From: Filosporella fistucella | Lineage: Eukaryota; Ascomycota; Leotiomycetes; Helotiales | Direction: 5' to 3' | DNA: 64,000 bases | Assembly (NCBI GenBank): GCA_030077755.1 | Contig: JAQJZZ010000020.1 | Coordinates: 930,001-994,000 of the forward strand | Shown here: positions 22,101 to 31,600 of the stretch, piece after piece | Layout of the letters: each line of letters opens with the position of its first letter | How positions within the stretch are numbered: the first letter of the stretch is position 1 | Translations under genes and position numbers: made by a program | The notes under the pieces: model-generated | Databases searched by the model: none | The model's input: only the letters and a program-made list of their open reading frames with translations | Told to the model about the DNA's origin: nothing

Positions 22101-25100
22101 CTTTCGGGGCGCCCCTTCCCTCGGTGGAAGAGTGCCCCTCAATCTTCATTCGCACCCTTAGAAATCTTTATCTCCAACAACATCGTGCAAATAATCCCTT
22201 GGACTGGACAATACCTTCACTCTCATCTGGGTTTGCGGCCACGGTCGACCATTCTGCATCTCGAGAGCTGGTGGTGGTTTGATTTGAACAACATACATGC
22301 AATCTTGGTAAGTTGAACACTCCTCATCGCGATCTCGATGACGCTTGAGTGGAGTTGGACAGTGTCCGATTCCATTCTCCATGCATCACCCGCTAAGCAA
22401 ACGTATAGTTCGAATACATAAAGATCTCCAAGCAGCACAGCACAGGTCGTTGTCAAGGTAAGCTCAGATCTCTCCTTATAGAGGCCATCTATTGAAAATC
22501 GGTTACCCAAACCAATCGACCCCGCCGATTTGAGCTGAAATTGTGGCTCACGATTGCCGTCACTTGCTAATTTTGCTCTACAGATCCCTTGTATCGGGGT
22601 CTTCAGGCGTGAAGCTTGAAAAGTACTTTTCGCTCCGCCTCATCTGGCACTCTAAGGCTCTCGATCAACCCAATATGGAGTCTGCTACGTCGTGTAATGT
22701 GGTCTCAACCATTCTCCAATTTTTCTTATTGATGACCTGGACTTGTTTGAACGACACTCCGAACTCTAGACAAAACCCATTATTCCTTGCTTACATGGCA
22801 ACCCGAGCCGACCTCGAAGACATCGCATCGCTGGCCAGCATTTCCTTCGCCGAAGGGCTTTTTGACGTTCTCCAAGCCACCACTCCACCTTCCATTGATT
22901 ATTTTAAGACGCTTTCAACCCAAACTCTGGCTTGCTGGGCTGTCTATGTTCTGGTATTGGAGAAAACCGGCTGCCGCCCTCGACTATACATTGGAAGTGG
23001 GACAAATTCCAATACTGGACTCCGAGATAGATTCTCTGAGTACAATAACCTCCATGCCTTGCCTAGATTTGTCGAAGATTCTATCAATGAGGGCTTCCGG
23101 ATAGCTCATAAGGCGCCTTTGTGCTGGATCGATATACCAACCGCCTCAATGGTTCCCTACCATCGCTTGCTGATCATTGCTCTCGAGGCCACATTCGCTT
23201 ACCTGCTATGGGCGATGAAAGCAGTCTCCAAAGACTTTGGAATGGGACACCTCGCTCTCTGGGACCGATTCAATCTTCCGTGGGACGGGCTCTGCTCCCA
23301 TTGTTGCTTAACTGAATCAATTCGTGGCGATTTTGGTCTCACAGCTGAGGAACTGGAGTCTTTGTCTGCCGAAAAGAAATGGGCGCAAGCTCAACACAAG
23401 GCAGAGTACAATCTGGAATACCAATATGCCCAGAAAGAAGCCGATCCGGAGGAATACCGAAAGCGCAACCGAACTTCCAAGGCAAATATCAGAGCCAGAA
23501 GCCCAGACAGGCTCAACAAGCTCAACAAGGACTGGAAGCGGGAAATCAAGGCATCAAAGAAGTACTTCTGCACAGCCTGTAAAGCGGCTTTCGCTTCACC
23601 ACAAGAACTCGAGGATCATTATCTCAAACCAGGCCACCTCAATAGAGCCCGCAAAGAAGCAAAGGCAAAGACGCAACCCTTCTACTGCAAACAATGCATC
23701 TACGGAACTAAAAATAGCTTCCATTTTCATGCCCATCTCAACAGGCCTAGTCACCACAAAATGGTCGCCGCTTCTTTGAAGGAGGAAGAGGAGTTGGTTG
23801 AGGATCAGGAGAGCTTTCCGGAGCTTGACTGATCATATTCCACCTGTGAGAGTTCCTTTTGGACCGAATCGACAGCGTCGATCGAGGGAACATCGCTATG
23901 TCAAAAGTACTTTTCGTGAGTCTTTTCCCTCCCCGTCATGATTCTGGGAGACTACTATGGTCTTGATTGGACGCTTCTTAATGGAGGTCCTCTATTGAGA
24001 TTCAATAGACCGATTTAAGAAGAGATCAGGTCTTCCAAACCGTATCACTTACTGATCAAGCAACAGGTCAATTATGTCAAATGCCAATGCATCGCGCTCG
24101 CTCATCGGCGCGAAATTATCACTACTCTGTCATATTGGAACCCTGGACCTGGAATCATTTTCATTATGTTCTTATCACACATTTCATGTTCATCAACACT
24201 AATCACAAAACAGGCCCTAGAACCTTGAAAGAGCTTATTCCCACGTTGTCTCAACTTATCATTCGGAGATTGGGAAGCTCTAACATGGAACAGAAGGTTA
24301 TCGCAGGTAATGCTCTTGGAGAATTGATCCGGAAGGCTGGTGACGGCGTCCTTTCAAGCTTGCTCCCGACCCTCCAGGAAGGTCTTGAGACATCTACTGA
24401 CACCGATGCCAAACAAGGAATCTGCATAGCGCTTCGGGAATTGATCTCGTCCGCTTCACCCGATGCTTTGGAAGACCACGAAAAGACCTTGATCTCTGTT
24501 GTTCGCACCGCATTAATTGACTCTGACGAAGATGTTCGGGAAGCCGCTGCCGAGGCATTTGATTCTTTGCAACAGATTCTTGGAAAACGAGCAGTTGATC
24601 AAGTTCTCCCATACTTGCTGAATCTACTACGATCCGAGGACGAAGCTGACAATGCATTGTCTGCTCTTCTTACCCTGCTTACTGAGACGACGAGGTCCAA
24701 CATCATTCTACCAAACCTGATCCCAACACTTACCACGTCTCCCATCTCATCGTTCAACGCAAAGGCACTGGCTTCCCTGTCGACTGTCGCAGGCTCTGCC
24801 ATGACACGGCGATTGCCCAGCATCCTGGGTTCCTTGATGGATAACATTATCTCCTGCAAGGACGAGGAGCTCAAAGCCGATCTTGATTCCTCCTTCGATA
24901 CCGTTGTCCTTTCTATTGACGAATTCGATGGCTTAAATACCGCCATGAGCGTACTTCTAGCCCTTGTGAAACACGATGACCACCGAAGAAGAGCAGCTAC
25001 AGACTACCACCTTGCGAAATTTTTCAGTGCCGCTACGGTCGACTATTCTAGGTACAACCAAGATATAATTAGAGCATTGCTCATTTCATTCGATGATAGC

Positions 25101-26619
25101 GATACCGAGGTCGTTAAGGCTGCGTGGACAGCCTTGAACGAGTTCACCAAGAACCTAAAGAAGGAAGAGATGGAATCGCTTGTATACTCTACCCGGCAAA
25201 TTCTACAGCATGTTGGGGTGGCTGGCTCTAATCTTCCTGGATTTTGTTTGCCAAAGGGTATCAATGCAATTCTGCCGATTTTTCTCCATCCCCTCATGAA
25301 TGGGACAAGTGAGCAGAGAACACAATCTGCTTTGGCGATATCCGATATCATTGACCGTACGAGTCCAGAGGCTTTGAAGCCATTCGTAACTCAGATTACT
25401 GGTCCACTCATTCGAGTTGTGTCCGAGCGGTCGGTAGACGTCAAAGCTGCGATTCTTTTGACCTTGAATAACCTGCTGGAGAAGATTCCGGCCTTTTTGA
25501 AGCCCTTCTTGCCCCAGCTTCAGAGGACGTTTGCGAAATCCTTGGCTGATCCGTCAAGTGAAGTTCTCCGCACAAGAGCCGCCAAAGCTCTTGGGACGCT
25601 CATTACTTTGACCCCTCGTATTGACCCATTGATTGCCGAGTTAGTCACAGGCTCTAGAACATCAGATTCGGGTGTTCGGAATGCGATGCTGAAAGCATTG
25701 TACGAGGTTATCAGCAAAGCAGGCGGGAATATGAGCGAAGCCTCGAGAAGTGCAGTTCTCGGTCTAATCGACACAGATTCGGAGGACAATGACGTATCAA
25801 TGGCCATCACCAACGCGAAGCTGCTCGGTGCCCTTATCAAGAACGTCCCCGCCGATAATGCTGTCGGCCTCATCAAGAACAGAGTGATACCCAGCCATTT
25901 CAGTCAACCTTCGGTACTGGCGCTTAATGCAGTATTGCTGGAATCTCCTTCTTCTTTGACTGAGTCTACATTTGCAGATGACCTGCCAGCAGTCATCTGC
26001 CAAGGCATATCGAGTAAAAACGTATGTATGATCTAATGTAAATTACATGGCAAGCACTAACAACTTACAGAACTTCATCTCGGACAATTGTATACTCGCT
26101 GCCGGCAAATATCTTCTCTCGGAATCCCGTACAACAGATTTTGAGACTCTCAAGCCTCTATTCGAGGCATTGGCGAAGATTATTCAGCCAGGCAATCCAG
26201 TGGATTCGAGGCGTCTTGCTCTGGTCGTCGTTCGTACAGCATGCCGCCATCACATGGAGATTGTACGCCCTCATCTCTCCTTACTTGCAACACCAATATT
26301 TGGAAGTGTTCGTGATTCGGTTATCCCAGTCAAATTGGCGGCTGAGGCTGCCTTCATGGCTCTCTTCAATGTCGTCGATGAGGAGAGCAAGGTATTTGAT
26401 AAATACCTGGCTACACAGGACCTGGCTGCGAATCAGAAGAGAACCATGCAAGATTACTTTAAGCGTGTGGCTTTGCGACTGGGAAATACAGCCCGTGAGC
26501 GTAGGGAAGCAGAGGGCGGACAAGGCGGCTTGGGACTCTCAAATGATGAAGTTGATGATGAGAGAGAAATATGGAGCATTGGGAAGGTGGATTTAGGTGA
26601 ATCAGCTTTCGATGAGTGA
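16186..26619 (+). CDS. GCN1: GCN1, eIF2-alpha kinase activator (HEAT-repeat protein)
   Basis: Exons 16186-16321, 16380-18472, 18522-21981, 24214-26021 and 26071-26619 sum to 8046 nt and 2681 residues, the usual GCN1 size. GCN1 binds translating ribosomes with GCN20 and delivers the uncharged-tRNA signal to GCN2, which phosphorylates eIF2-alpha; it acts in the cytosol. The protein is almost wholly HEAT repeats. The EF3-like block (for example AARRGAAYGLAGIVHGKG) is intact, as is the conserved tail region with SNMEQKVIAGNALGELIRKAGDG. Introns 1, 2 and 4 are 58, 49 and 49 nt. Intron 3 (21982-24213) is 2232 nt, interrupts Ser 1897 in phase 1 and houses a nuclease ORF. The junction gives ALVAS/PRTLKEL, the expected conserved sequence. 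It starts 220 bp from the divergent helicase and has an overlapping uORF. Confidence 0.95.
22458..22583 (+). other. possible internal intron in the nested nuclease transcript
   Basis: A GTAAGC donor at 22458, a GCTAAT branch-like element near 22566 and a CTACAG acceptor at 22583 would form a 126-nt intron in the leader of the nested ORF. Another perfect GTAAGT donor is at 22318. These suggest the ORF may have its own transcript, or alternative splicing within the long GCN1 intron. Confidence 0.3.
22795..23832 (+). CDS. GIY-YIG endonuclease with two C2H2 zinc fingers, nested in GCN1 intron
   Basis: With the ATG at 22795 the product is 345 residues; an in-frame ATG at 22675 would give 385, and the frame is open back to a GTG at 22543. 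The nuclease core reads WAVYVLV (Tyr 51), LYIGSG (65-69), GLRDRF with Arg 77 or 79, and a helix ALEATF with the candidate metal-binding Glu 131. A charged linker (about 185-255) follows. Two zinc fingers have C-x2-C-x12-H-x5-H spacing (Cys 259/262, His 275/281; Cys 298/301, His 314/320), the U1/matrin-like spacing. This is the arrangement expected of a site-specific DNA endonuclease: cleavage domain, linker, DNA-reading fingers. No stop or frameshift is seen, so recent activity is possible. It is not SLX1 (different layout) or Penelope (no reverse transcriptase). I believe similar proteins are multicopy in Leotiomycetes, but cannot check. Confidence 0.8.
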   Translation: MATRADLEDIASLASISFAEGLFDVLQATTPPSIDYFKTLSTQTLACWAVYVLVLEKTGCRPRLYIGSGTNSNTGLRDRFSEYNNLHALPRFVEDSINEGFRIAHKAPLCWIDIPTASMVPYHRLLIIALEATFAYLLWAMKAVSKDFGMGHLALWDRFNLPWDGLCSHCCLTESIRGDFGLTAEELESLSAEKKWAQAQHKAEYNLEYQYAQKEADPEEYRKRNRTSKANIRARSPDRLNKLNKDWKREIKASKKYFCTACKAAFASPQELEDHYLKPGHLNRARKEAKAKTQPFYCKQCIYGTKNSFHFHAHLNRPSHHKMVAASLKEEEELVEDQESFPELD

Positions 26620-27180
26620 TGAGATATGACAGAGTACTGGGTGGGCAAAAGTAGCATCGCAGGGTCAATAAGGCAACGCATTGAAAGGCGCTTTGATTGC
26701 CAGATTTTTCAAATAAAAGCTATTTCAATTACAAGAGACCTTATCTAAATTCTATCCTTCTTAAATAAGTCTCTCTTTTGCCAGGGATTATACTGCAAAT
26801 CCTGAAAGTTGACCACCTCCTCATTGCCCATCTCAACCCGTAGTCACGTGTTTGATGGTTGACTTGGAGGGAAATTTTCACATCTATCAGTCCCTTTGGG
26901 CCGACCACCAACTGTGGTGATCTCGATGTAGTGAGCTTTATGCTAAAAGCGCAGAATATCAATCATAGTTCAAACCTTTTCTTCAGTTTGAGGTTTCTGA
27001 AGTTCAGGGCTAGCTAACCCTCCCCTCCCACAACAATTTCCCTTGAATTGACTAAGCGAGCTAAGCCAGATTTTAGAGCCTGGCGCTAGCGAGAACTCCT
27101 CAGTCGAGATACACATCGAGAATAATCTCGACATCGACAACCTACGACAACCATCGCCAACGGCATCGAAATAAGTCAAG
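26620..27180. promoter_or_regulatory. intergenic region, GCN1 3' end and RPL19 promoter
   Basis: 561 bp between GCN1 stop and the RPL19 start, same strand. The first part is AT-rich with AATAAA-like polyadenylation signals (AAATAAAAG near 26710). The part near 27000-27100 is pyrimidine-rich upstream of the ribosomal protein gene. No other gene seen. Confidence 0.5.
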
Positions 27181-28031
27181 ATGTAAGCTCATCTGTTCCC
27201 CCGATTGTCTGCGGTGCTCTTTGCGGCAAAATTTGTGCGATGAAGGAGTCCCTAAGCCTGGGACGTGGGATGCGTCATAGATTTCGATCAACAGATTCTA
27301 TCATGGGCAACGACAAATGCTGACCTGGTCTTCAAAACATAGGCCTACTCTCCGTACCCAGAAACGCCTCGCCGCGTCCGTCGTTGGCTGCGGAAAGCGC
27401 AAGATTTGGCTTGATCCCAATGAGACCAGCGAGATCTCCAATGCCAACTCCCGCCAAACCATCCGCAAGCTCGTTGCAGATGGCCTCATTATCCAAAAGC
27501 CCGTCACCATGCACTCCCGATCCCGCGCCCGTGAACTCACTGCTGCACGAAGAATTGGTAGACACCGTGGTTTCGGTAAGAGAAAGGGTACCGCGGATGC
27601 TCGTATGCCAAGGTACGCTCGGAATTGGATTGTGTTGGGGGATATATTCTGATAATGTCACAGCCAAGTTGTCTGGATGCGCCGCCTTCGTGTTCTCCGA
27701 CGTCTCCTAGTTAAGTATCGTGCCAGCGGCAAGATCGACAAGCACCTCTACCACGAACTTTACCATCTCTCCAAGGGTAACACCTTCAAGCACAAGCGAG
27801 CATTGGTTGAGCACGTAAGTTGATGGATTTCATGGATAGCGGAGGAATACATGCTTACAAATGGGTTAGATCCACAAGGCCAAGGCCGAGAAGGCTCGTG
27901 AGAGAGTTATCAAGGAGGAGATGGACGCCAAGCGTGCGAAGACCAAGGCTGCCCGTGAGAGAAAGCAAGAGAGAGCTTCGGCTAAGCAACGGGCTGCGTT
28001 CGGAGAGGAAGAGGAGACCGAGACCAAGTAG
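27181..28031 (+). CDS. RPL19: 60S ribosomal protein eL19 (RPL19)
   Basis: Exons 27181-27182, 27343-27612, 27664-27814 and 27870-28031 give 194 residues, the normal eL19 length. The product starts [28 protein letters not shown] and includes the strongly conserved [32 protein letters not shown], then the long C-terminal basic helix ([15 protein letters not shown]...). It is a structural protein of the large ribosomal subunit. Exon 1 contributes only A and T of the initiator ATG; the G is the first base of exon 2, so a 160-nt intron (the longest in this gene; others 51 and 55 nt) splits the start codon. An early intron of this sort is common in fungal ribosomal protein genes and may matter for expression. 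Confidence 0.97.
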
Positions 28032-28987
28032 ACTGGGAACTCTTTTGAGATGGTAGCATACGGAGTGTATTCGGCATGGGTCTTAAAATACAGGCCGGTT
28101 GCTTTTACTAGTCTAGTTCTTTGCATTTCGCACGGGGCAATGGAATCATGATCTTCAAATTATGTTGGCATTGGTGATTATCTACAGCTGTGTCAAGTTG
28201 AGACTCTACGTTGTGGATGTGGCATGGAGGTCAGGACAGGGGAAGTGCCACCAGGAACAGTCGACCGACCAATGCTGAGCTCAATTGTACATTGTCAGAC
28301 CTTATATTATGTGCACGCTACAAATGAAGCAACGAGAGACTAGAAAATAAGCAAAGACTGTATCGAAACACACTCTAGACCATCTCGCCTGAACACGAAG
28401 CTTCGTGACACCGCTTCGAGGAGCACCGGCGGAGATATATCCGTCAAGAGAATGAAGAATAGACGCTCGTATCTCATCAACGTGTAATTAATATCGACAC
28501 TAATATGGATACAAAATGTGACTAAAAGAAAGGTGTAGGCAAAGAAGTGCGCAGCTACAGCCACATGCACAAGAAGATGTTGAGAAACGATTTTCAGAAG
28601 ATATTGAATATCAACAGAAGACGGATCAGATCTTTCACATTGTCCCTCATGAGTGGTGTTGTGGCCCGAGACATTTCAACATCGCCCGCCGGTGAAGGCC
28701 AGAGCTGTACATGTCGTAAAGGCTATCATCAATTCCGCTTTAGTTGTGTTGAAGAAGAAAGAAGAAGAGAAGTGCGCAAATGATCGCGAGGCTACTAAAA
28801 TACCCCAGCCCAAGCTTCGCGCGTTAGCTCTGCACTGCGCCGTAGTTGTTTCCTGTGGCGGGGAAATCGTCGGCTTTGTTAGAGCAACTCCCGACTGATT
28901 TCAAGTATTTGAAGACGAGAAGGTAAGTTCAATTGATTTTTTCCTGGCTGAGATTGAGGAATTGTGCTTATAATCTCAGACTACGAA
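28032..28987. other. intergenic region between RPL19 and SHMT with likely 5' UTR intron
   Basis: 956 bp on one coding strand. I see no gene. At its right end, 28923-28979 reads as a 57-nt intron (GTAAGT donor, TCTCAG acceptor) ending 8 nt before the SHMT ATG, so a 5' UTR intron is probable. Confidence 0.55.
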
Positions 28988-30743
28988 ATGTCTCTCTTCA
29001 GGGGAGCATCGAGGTCCATTGTGAGAGCTACTGCTTGCAGAGCTACTCCAATATGTGGTTCGAGGCGAGCTGCATCCTCGATGACAGCAGAGTCTCAGCA
29101 GAAGGTAAGTGAGTCTTTGTCAGGTTTCGGCATTTCTTTACTGATCGAGGTCTACACAGTTATTATCTGCGGATCTAGAACATGCCGACCCGGCAATTTG
29201 GAATATTTTACAGAATGTATGACTCCCTGTCCCATGAAGCTAGACCTCAGAAACTCACAAAGCTGCAGGAGAAAAGAAGGCAGAAGCACTTCATTAACCT
29301 CATCCCATCCGAAAACTTCACCTCCCAAGCAGTCCTCGATGCACTTGGAAGTGTTATGCAAAGTACGTTTTGCCAGTAAAGTGGGGTGATTTCAGACTGA
29401 TTTTGGTAGATAAATACTCCGAAGGTTATCCGGGAGCAAGATATTATGGCGGTAATGAATTTATTGATGAAGCAGAGAGACTGTGTCAATCCCGTGCTCT
29501 GCAGACGTTTGCATTGAAAGATACTGAGTGGGGCGTCAATGTTCAACGTATGTGCTTCATGCAATTGACTTTCCAGCCTTGACTAACATTCGCAGCTTTA
29601 TCTGGATCTCCTGCCAATCTCTATGCGTATTCCGCCCTCCTCAATACGCATGACCGAATCATGGGACTGGACCTTCCTCATGGAGGTCATCTTTCCCATG
29701 GATATCAGACCCCTACAAAGAAGATCTCTGCCATTTCTAAATACTTCGAAACTTTCCCATATCGTTTGGACGAGTCGACCGGACTGATCGACTATGCCAA
29801 ATTGGAGGAAATGGCTACACTATACCGACCAAAGATTATCGTTGCTGGTACATCTGCCTATAGTAGACTAATTGACTACCAGCGCATGAGAGAGATTGCC
29901 GACAAAGTCGGGGCCTATTTATTAGCAGATATGGCTCACATTTCCGGCTTGGTGGCCGCCAAGGTTATACCAACTCCATTCGAGTACGCCGATGTAGTTA
30001 CCACAACTACTCACAAGTCACTTAGAGGTCCTCGCGGCGCTATGATCTTCTTCAGGAAGGGAGTACGTAGAGTCAACCCCAAGACTAAGGAGCAAGAGAT
30101 GTGGAATCTTGAAGAACCAATCAACTCATCCGTTTTCCCTGGGCACCAAGGTGGACCCCATAATCACACTATCACAGCATTGGCTGTAGCTCTCAAGCAA
30201 GCGCAGAGTTCAGAGTTCAGATCATATCAGGAGGCCGTCCTTTTAAACGCTAAAGCGTTCGCCAAACGCTTAGGTGATTCTAAAGATAAGGGTGGACTAG
30301 GTTACACAATCGTATCTGGTGGAACTGACAATCATCTGGTTCTTGTTGATCTCAAACCCCAAGGGGTTGATGGTGCCAGAGTTGAGAGAGTCTTGGAACT
30401 GGTAGGCGTTGCAAGTAATAAGAACACCGTCCCCGGCGACAAATCAGCACTGAAGCCAGGTGGATTGAGAATGGGCACCCCGGCTATGACAACAAGAGGG
30501 TTTCAGCCAGAAGATTTTATTCGTGTGGCAGATGTGGTGAACAGAGCTGTCACGATCACTCAACGTCTCGATAAGACTGCGAAGGAAGCATCGGAAGCGA
30601 AAGGGAGAAAGAATCCTGGGAGCGTGAAAGCTTTCTTGGAATATCTTGGCGAAGGTGAGAACGAAAGAGAAATCGTCCAATTGAGATCTGAAGTTGAAGA
30701 ATGGGTTGGTACATTTTCGCTACCCTGGGAGTCAAGTACATAG
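28988..30743 (+). CDS. SHM1: serine hydroxymethyltransferase, mitochondrial
   Basis: Exons 28988-29104, 29160-29216, 29269-29362, 29410-29547 and 29596-30743 give 517 residues. The enzyme is PLP-dependent and interconverts serine and glycine with tetrahydrofolate, feeding one-carbon metabolism. Residues 1 to about 40 ([19 protein letters not shown]...) are Arg/Ser/Ala-rich with no acidic residue at first, a typical mitochondrial presequence. Conserved blocks are [36 protein letters not shown], the PLP-binding lysine in [14 protein letters not shown] (about residue 275), [11 protein letters not shown] and GTPAMTTRG. All four introns are 47-55 nt. The exon junctions fall inside invariant motifs (for example VMQ/NKYSEGY), which makes the model firm. 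Confidence 0.95.
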
Positions 30744-31600
30744 GGTTGGCAGGTCAGGAGTAATGGAAATCTGTTCACAGCGAGCCTTGAATAATACCTG
30801 AGAAGGTCATCCCTCGTGTACACTTTCCCGTTTGAGTCTTCAGTCCCGTTTCAGTTTCTGTCAAGTGATCCAATACCTTCACCACAGAGAGGAGAGTTAG
30901 TACCATTTTCTCAAGTCTGGCACTTTTCTTTTCCCATGTAACTTTTGCAAAGCTTGCTGGAGCCAAGTGTCAGTCGCACAACCCTGCTACCACACACGAT
31001 GTCAAATACCTCATTGTTAAAAATACTCACAGATCGAACCGTTTGTCTTGTTCGCTCACTTCAACATCACTGGTCACTTTCTCGAGCCGACATGCTGTGT
31101 CACCGCCCCTTTCCTTCCGTCCAGTAGGCGAGCCAATGATGCTCAATTTGCTACCCCAAAAGAGCCTCCGCTGTAATTTTCAAGGACCGAGCGCGTTTCA
31201 TGTCCCCGCCTCGTTATTTTTGACTGGAAGAATGAACTGGATGAACCATCAGTCCTGCATGTTTGAGCTGCTGGACGTCAGCTAGAGACGGGAAAGTCAA
31301 CCTTGCTAATCAGGTGTTGAATGTAGTGGCTTTCGAAGAGGGCGAAATGGTGCTGAAATCAAACATCTTCGCCCTCTCACTTTGCCCTGCCTGGGAATAC
31401 GAGAATCGAGCTGTCAAAGACTCCAGTACAAGAAGGCTAATAATGTAACCATCGGGAATTTTCTCGGGATGATTCTTGTCTGCATTTGACTTTGACCACA
31501 TTCGTTTAATAGGTGCTTCAACACTCTGTTGGTGGTGTCAATCCCGCTCTGAAGCGCTATATCCTACACATTGTAGCTCTCATATCGTTCGGATTGGGCA
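30744..31600. promoter_or_regulatory. intergenic region upstream of C2H2 factor
   Basis: 857 bp between the SHMT stop and the zinc finger start on the same strand. It should hold the SHMT 3' UTR and the promoter of the next gene. Short ORFs here have no recognisable content. Confidence 0.45.

Larger units (their letters stand above)
21982..24213 (+). mobile_element. candidate intron-borne homing element inside GCN1
   Basis: This 2232-nt intron starts GTATGT and ends with branch-like CACTAAT and acceptor AAACAG. It is about 40 times longer than the other GCN1 introns. It contains one intact sense-strand ORF (GIY-YIG nuclease plus two zinc fingers, to 23832), an ORF-free 5' part of about 0.55-0.8 kb and a 3' part of 381 nt. 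There is no evident terminal inverted repeat, LTR, reverse transcriptase or transposase. Short repeats flank the ORF: AAAAGTACTTTTCG at 22619-22632 and 23903-23916, and a 19-bp imperfect repeat beginning GAGG at 22481 and 23984. An 8-bp inverted repeat lies at 23991-24009. The likely original short intron is represented by the outer splice sites. The mobile status is inference. Confidence 0.65.

Noticed and set aside
22158..22510. Minus-strand ORFs in the 5' part of the GCN1 intron
   Set aside because: Short, without domains; treated as chance frames.
22543..22794. Longer N-terminus for the intron-encoded nuclease starting at 22543
   Set aside because: The codon at 22543 is GTG. The ATG at 22675 remains possible, but similarity to a nuclease protein appears to begin nearer 22795.
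27183..27342. Possible box C/D snoRNA in the first RPL19 intron (GCGATGA and CTGA about 80 nt apart)
   Set aside because: The C-like box has a mismatch, no terminal stem is visible, and the CTGA coincides with the likely branch site CTGAC.
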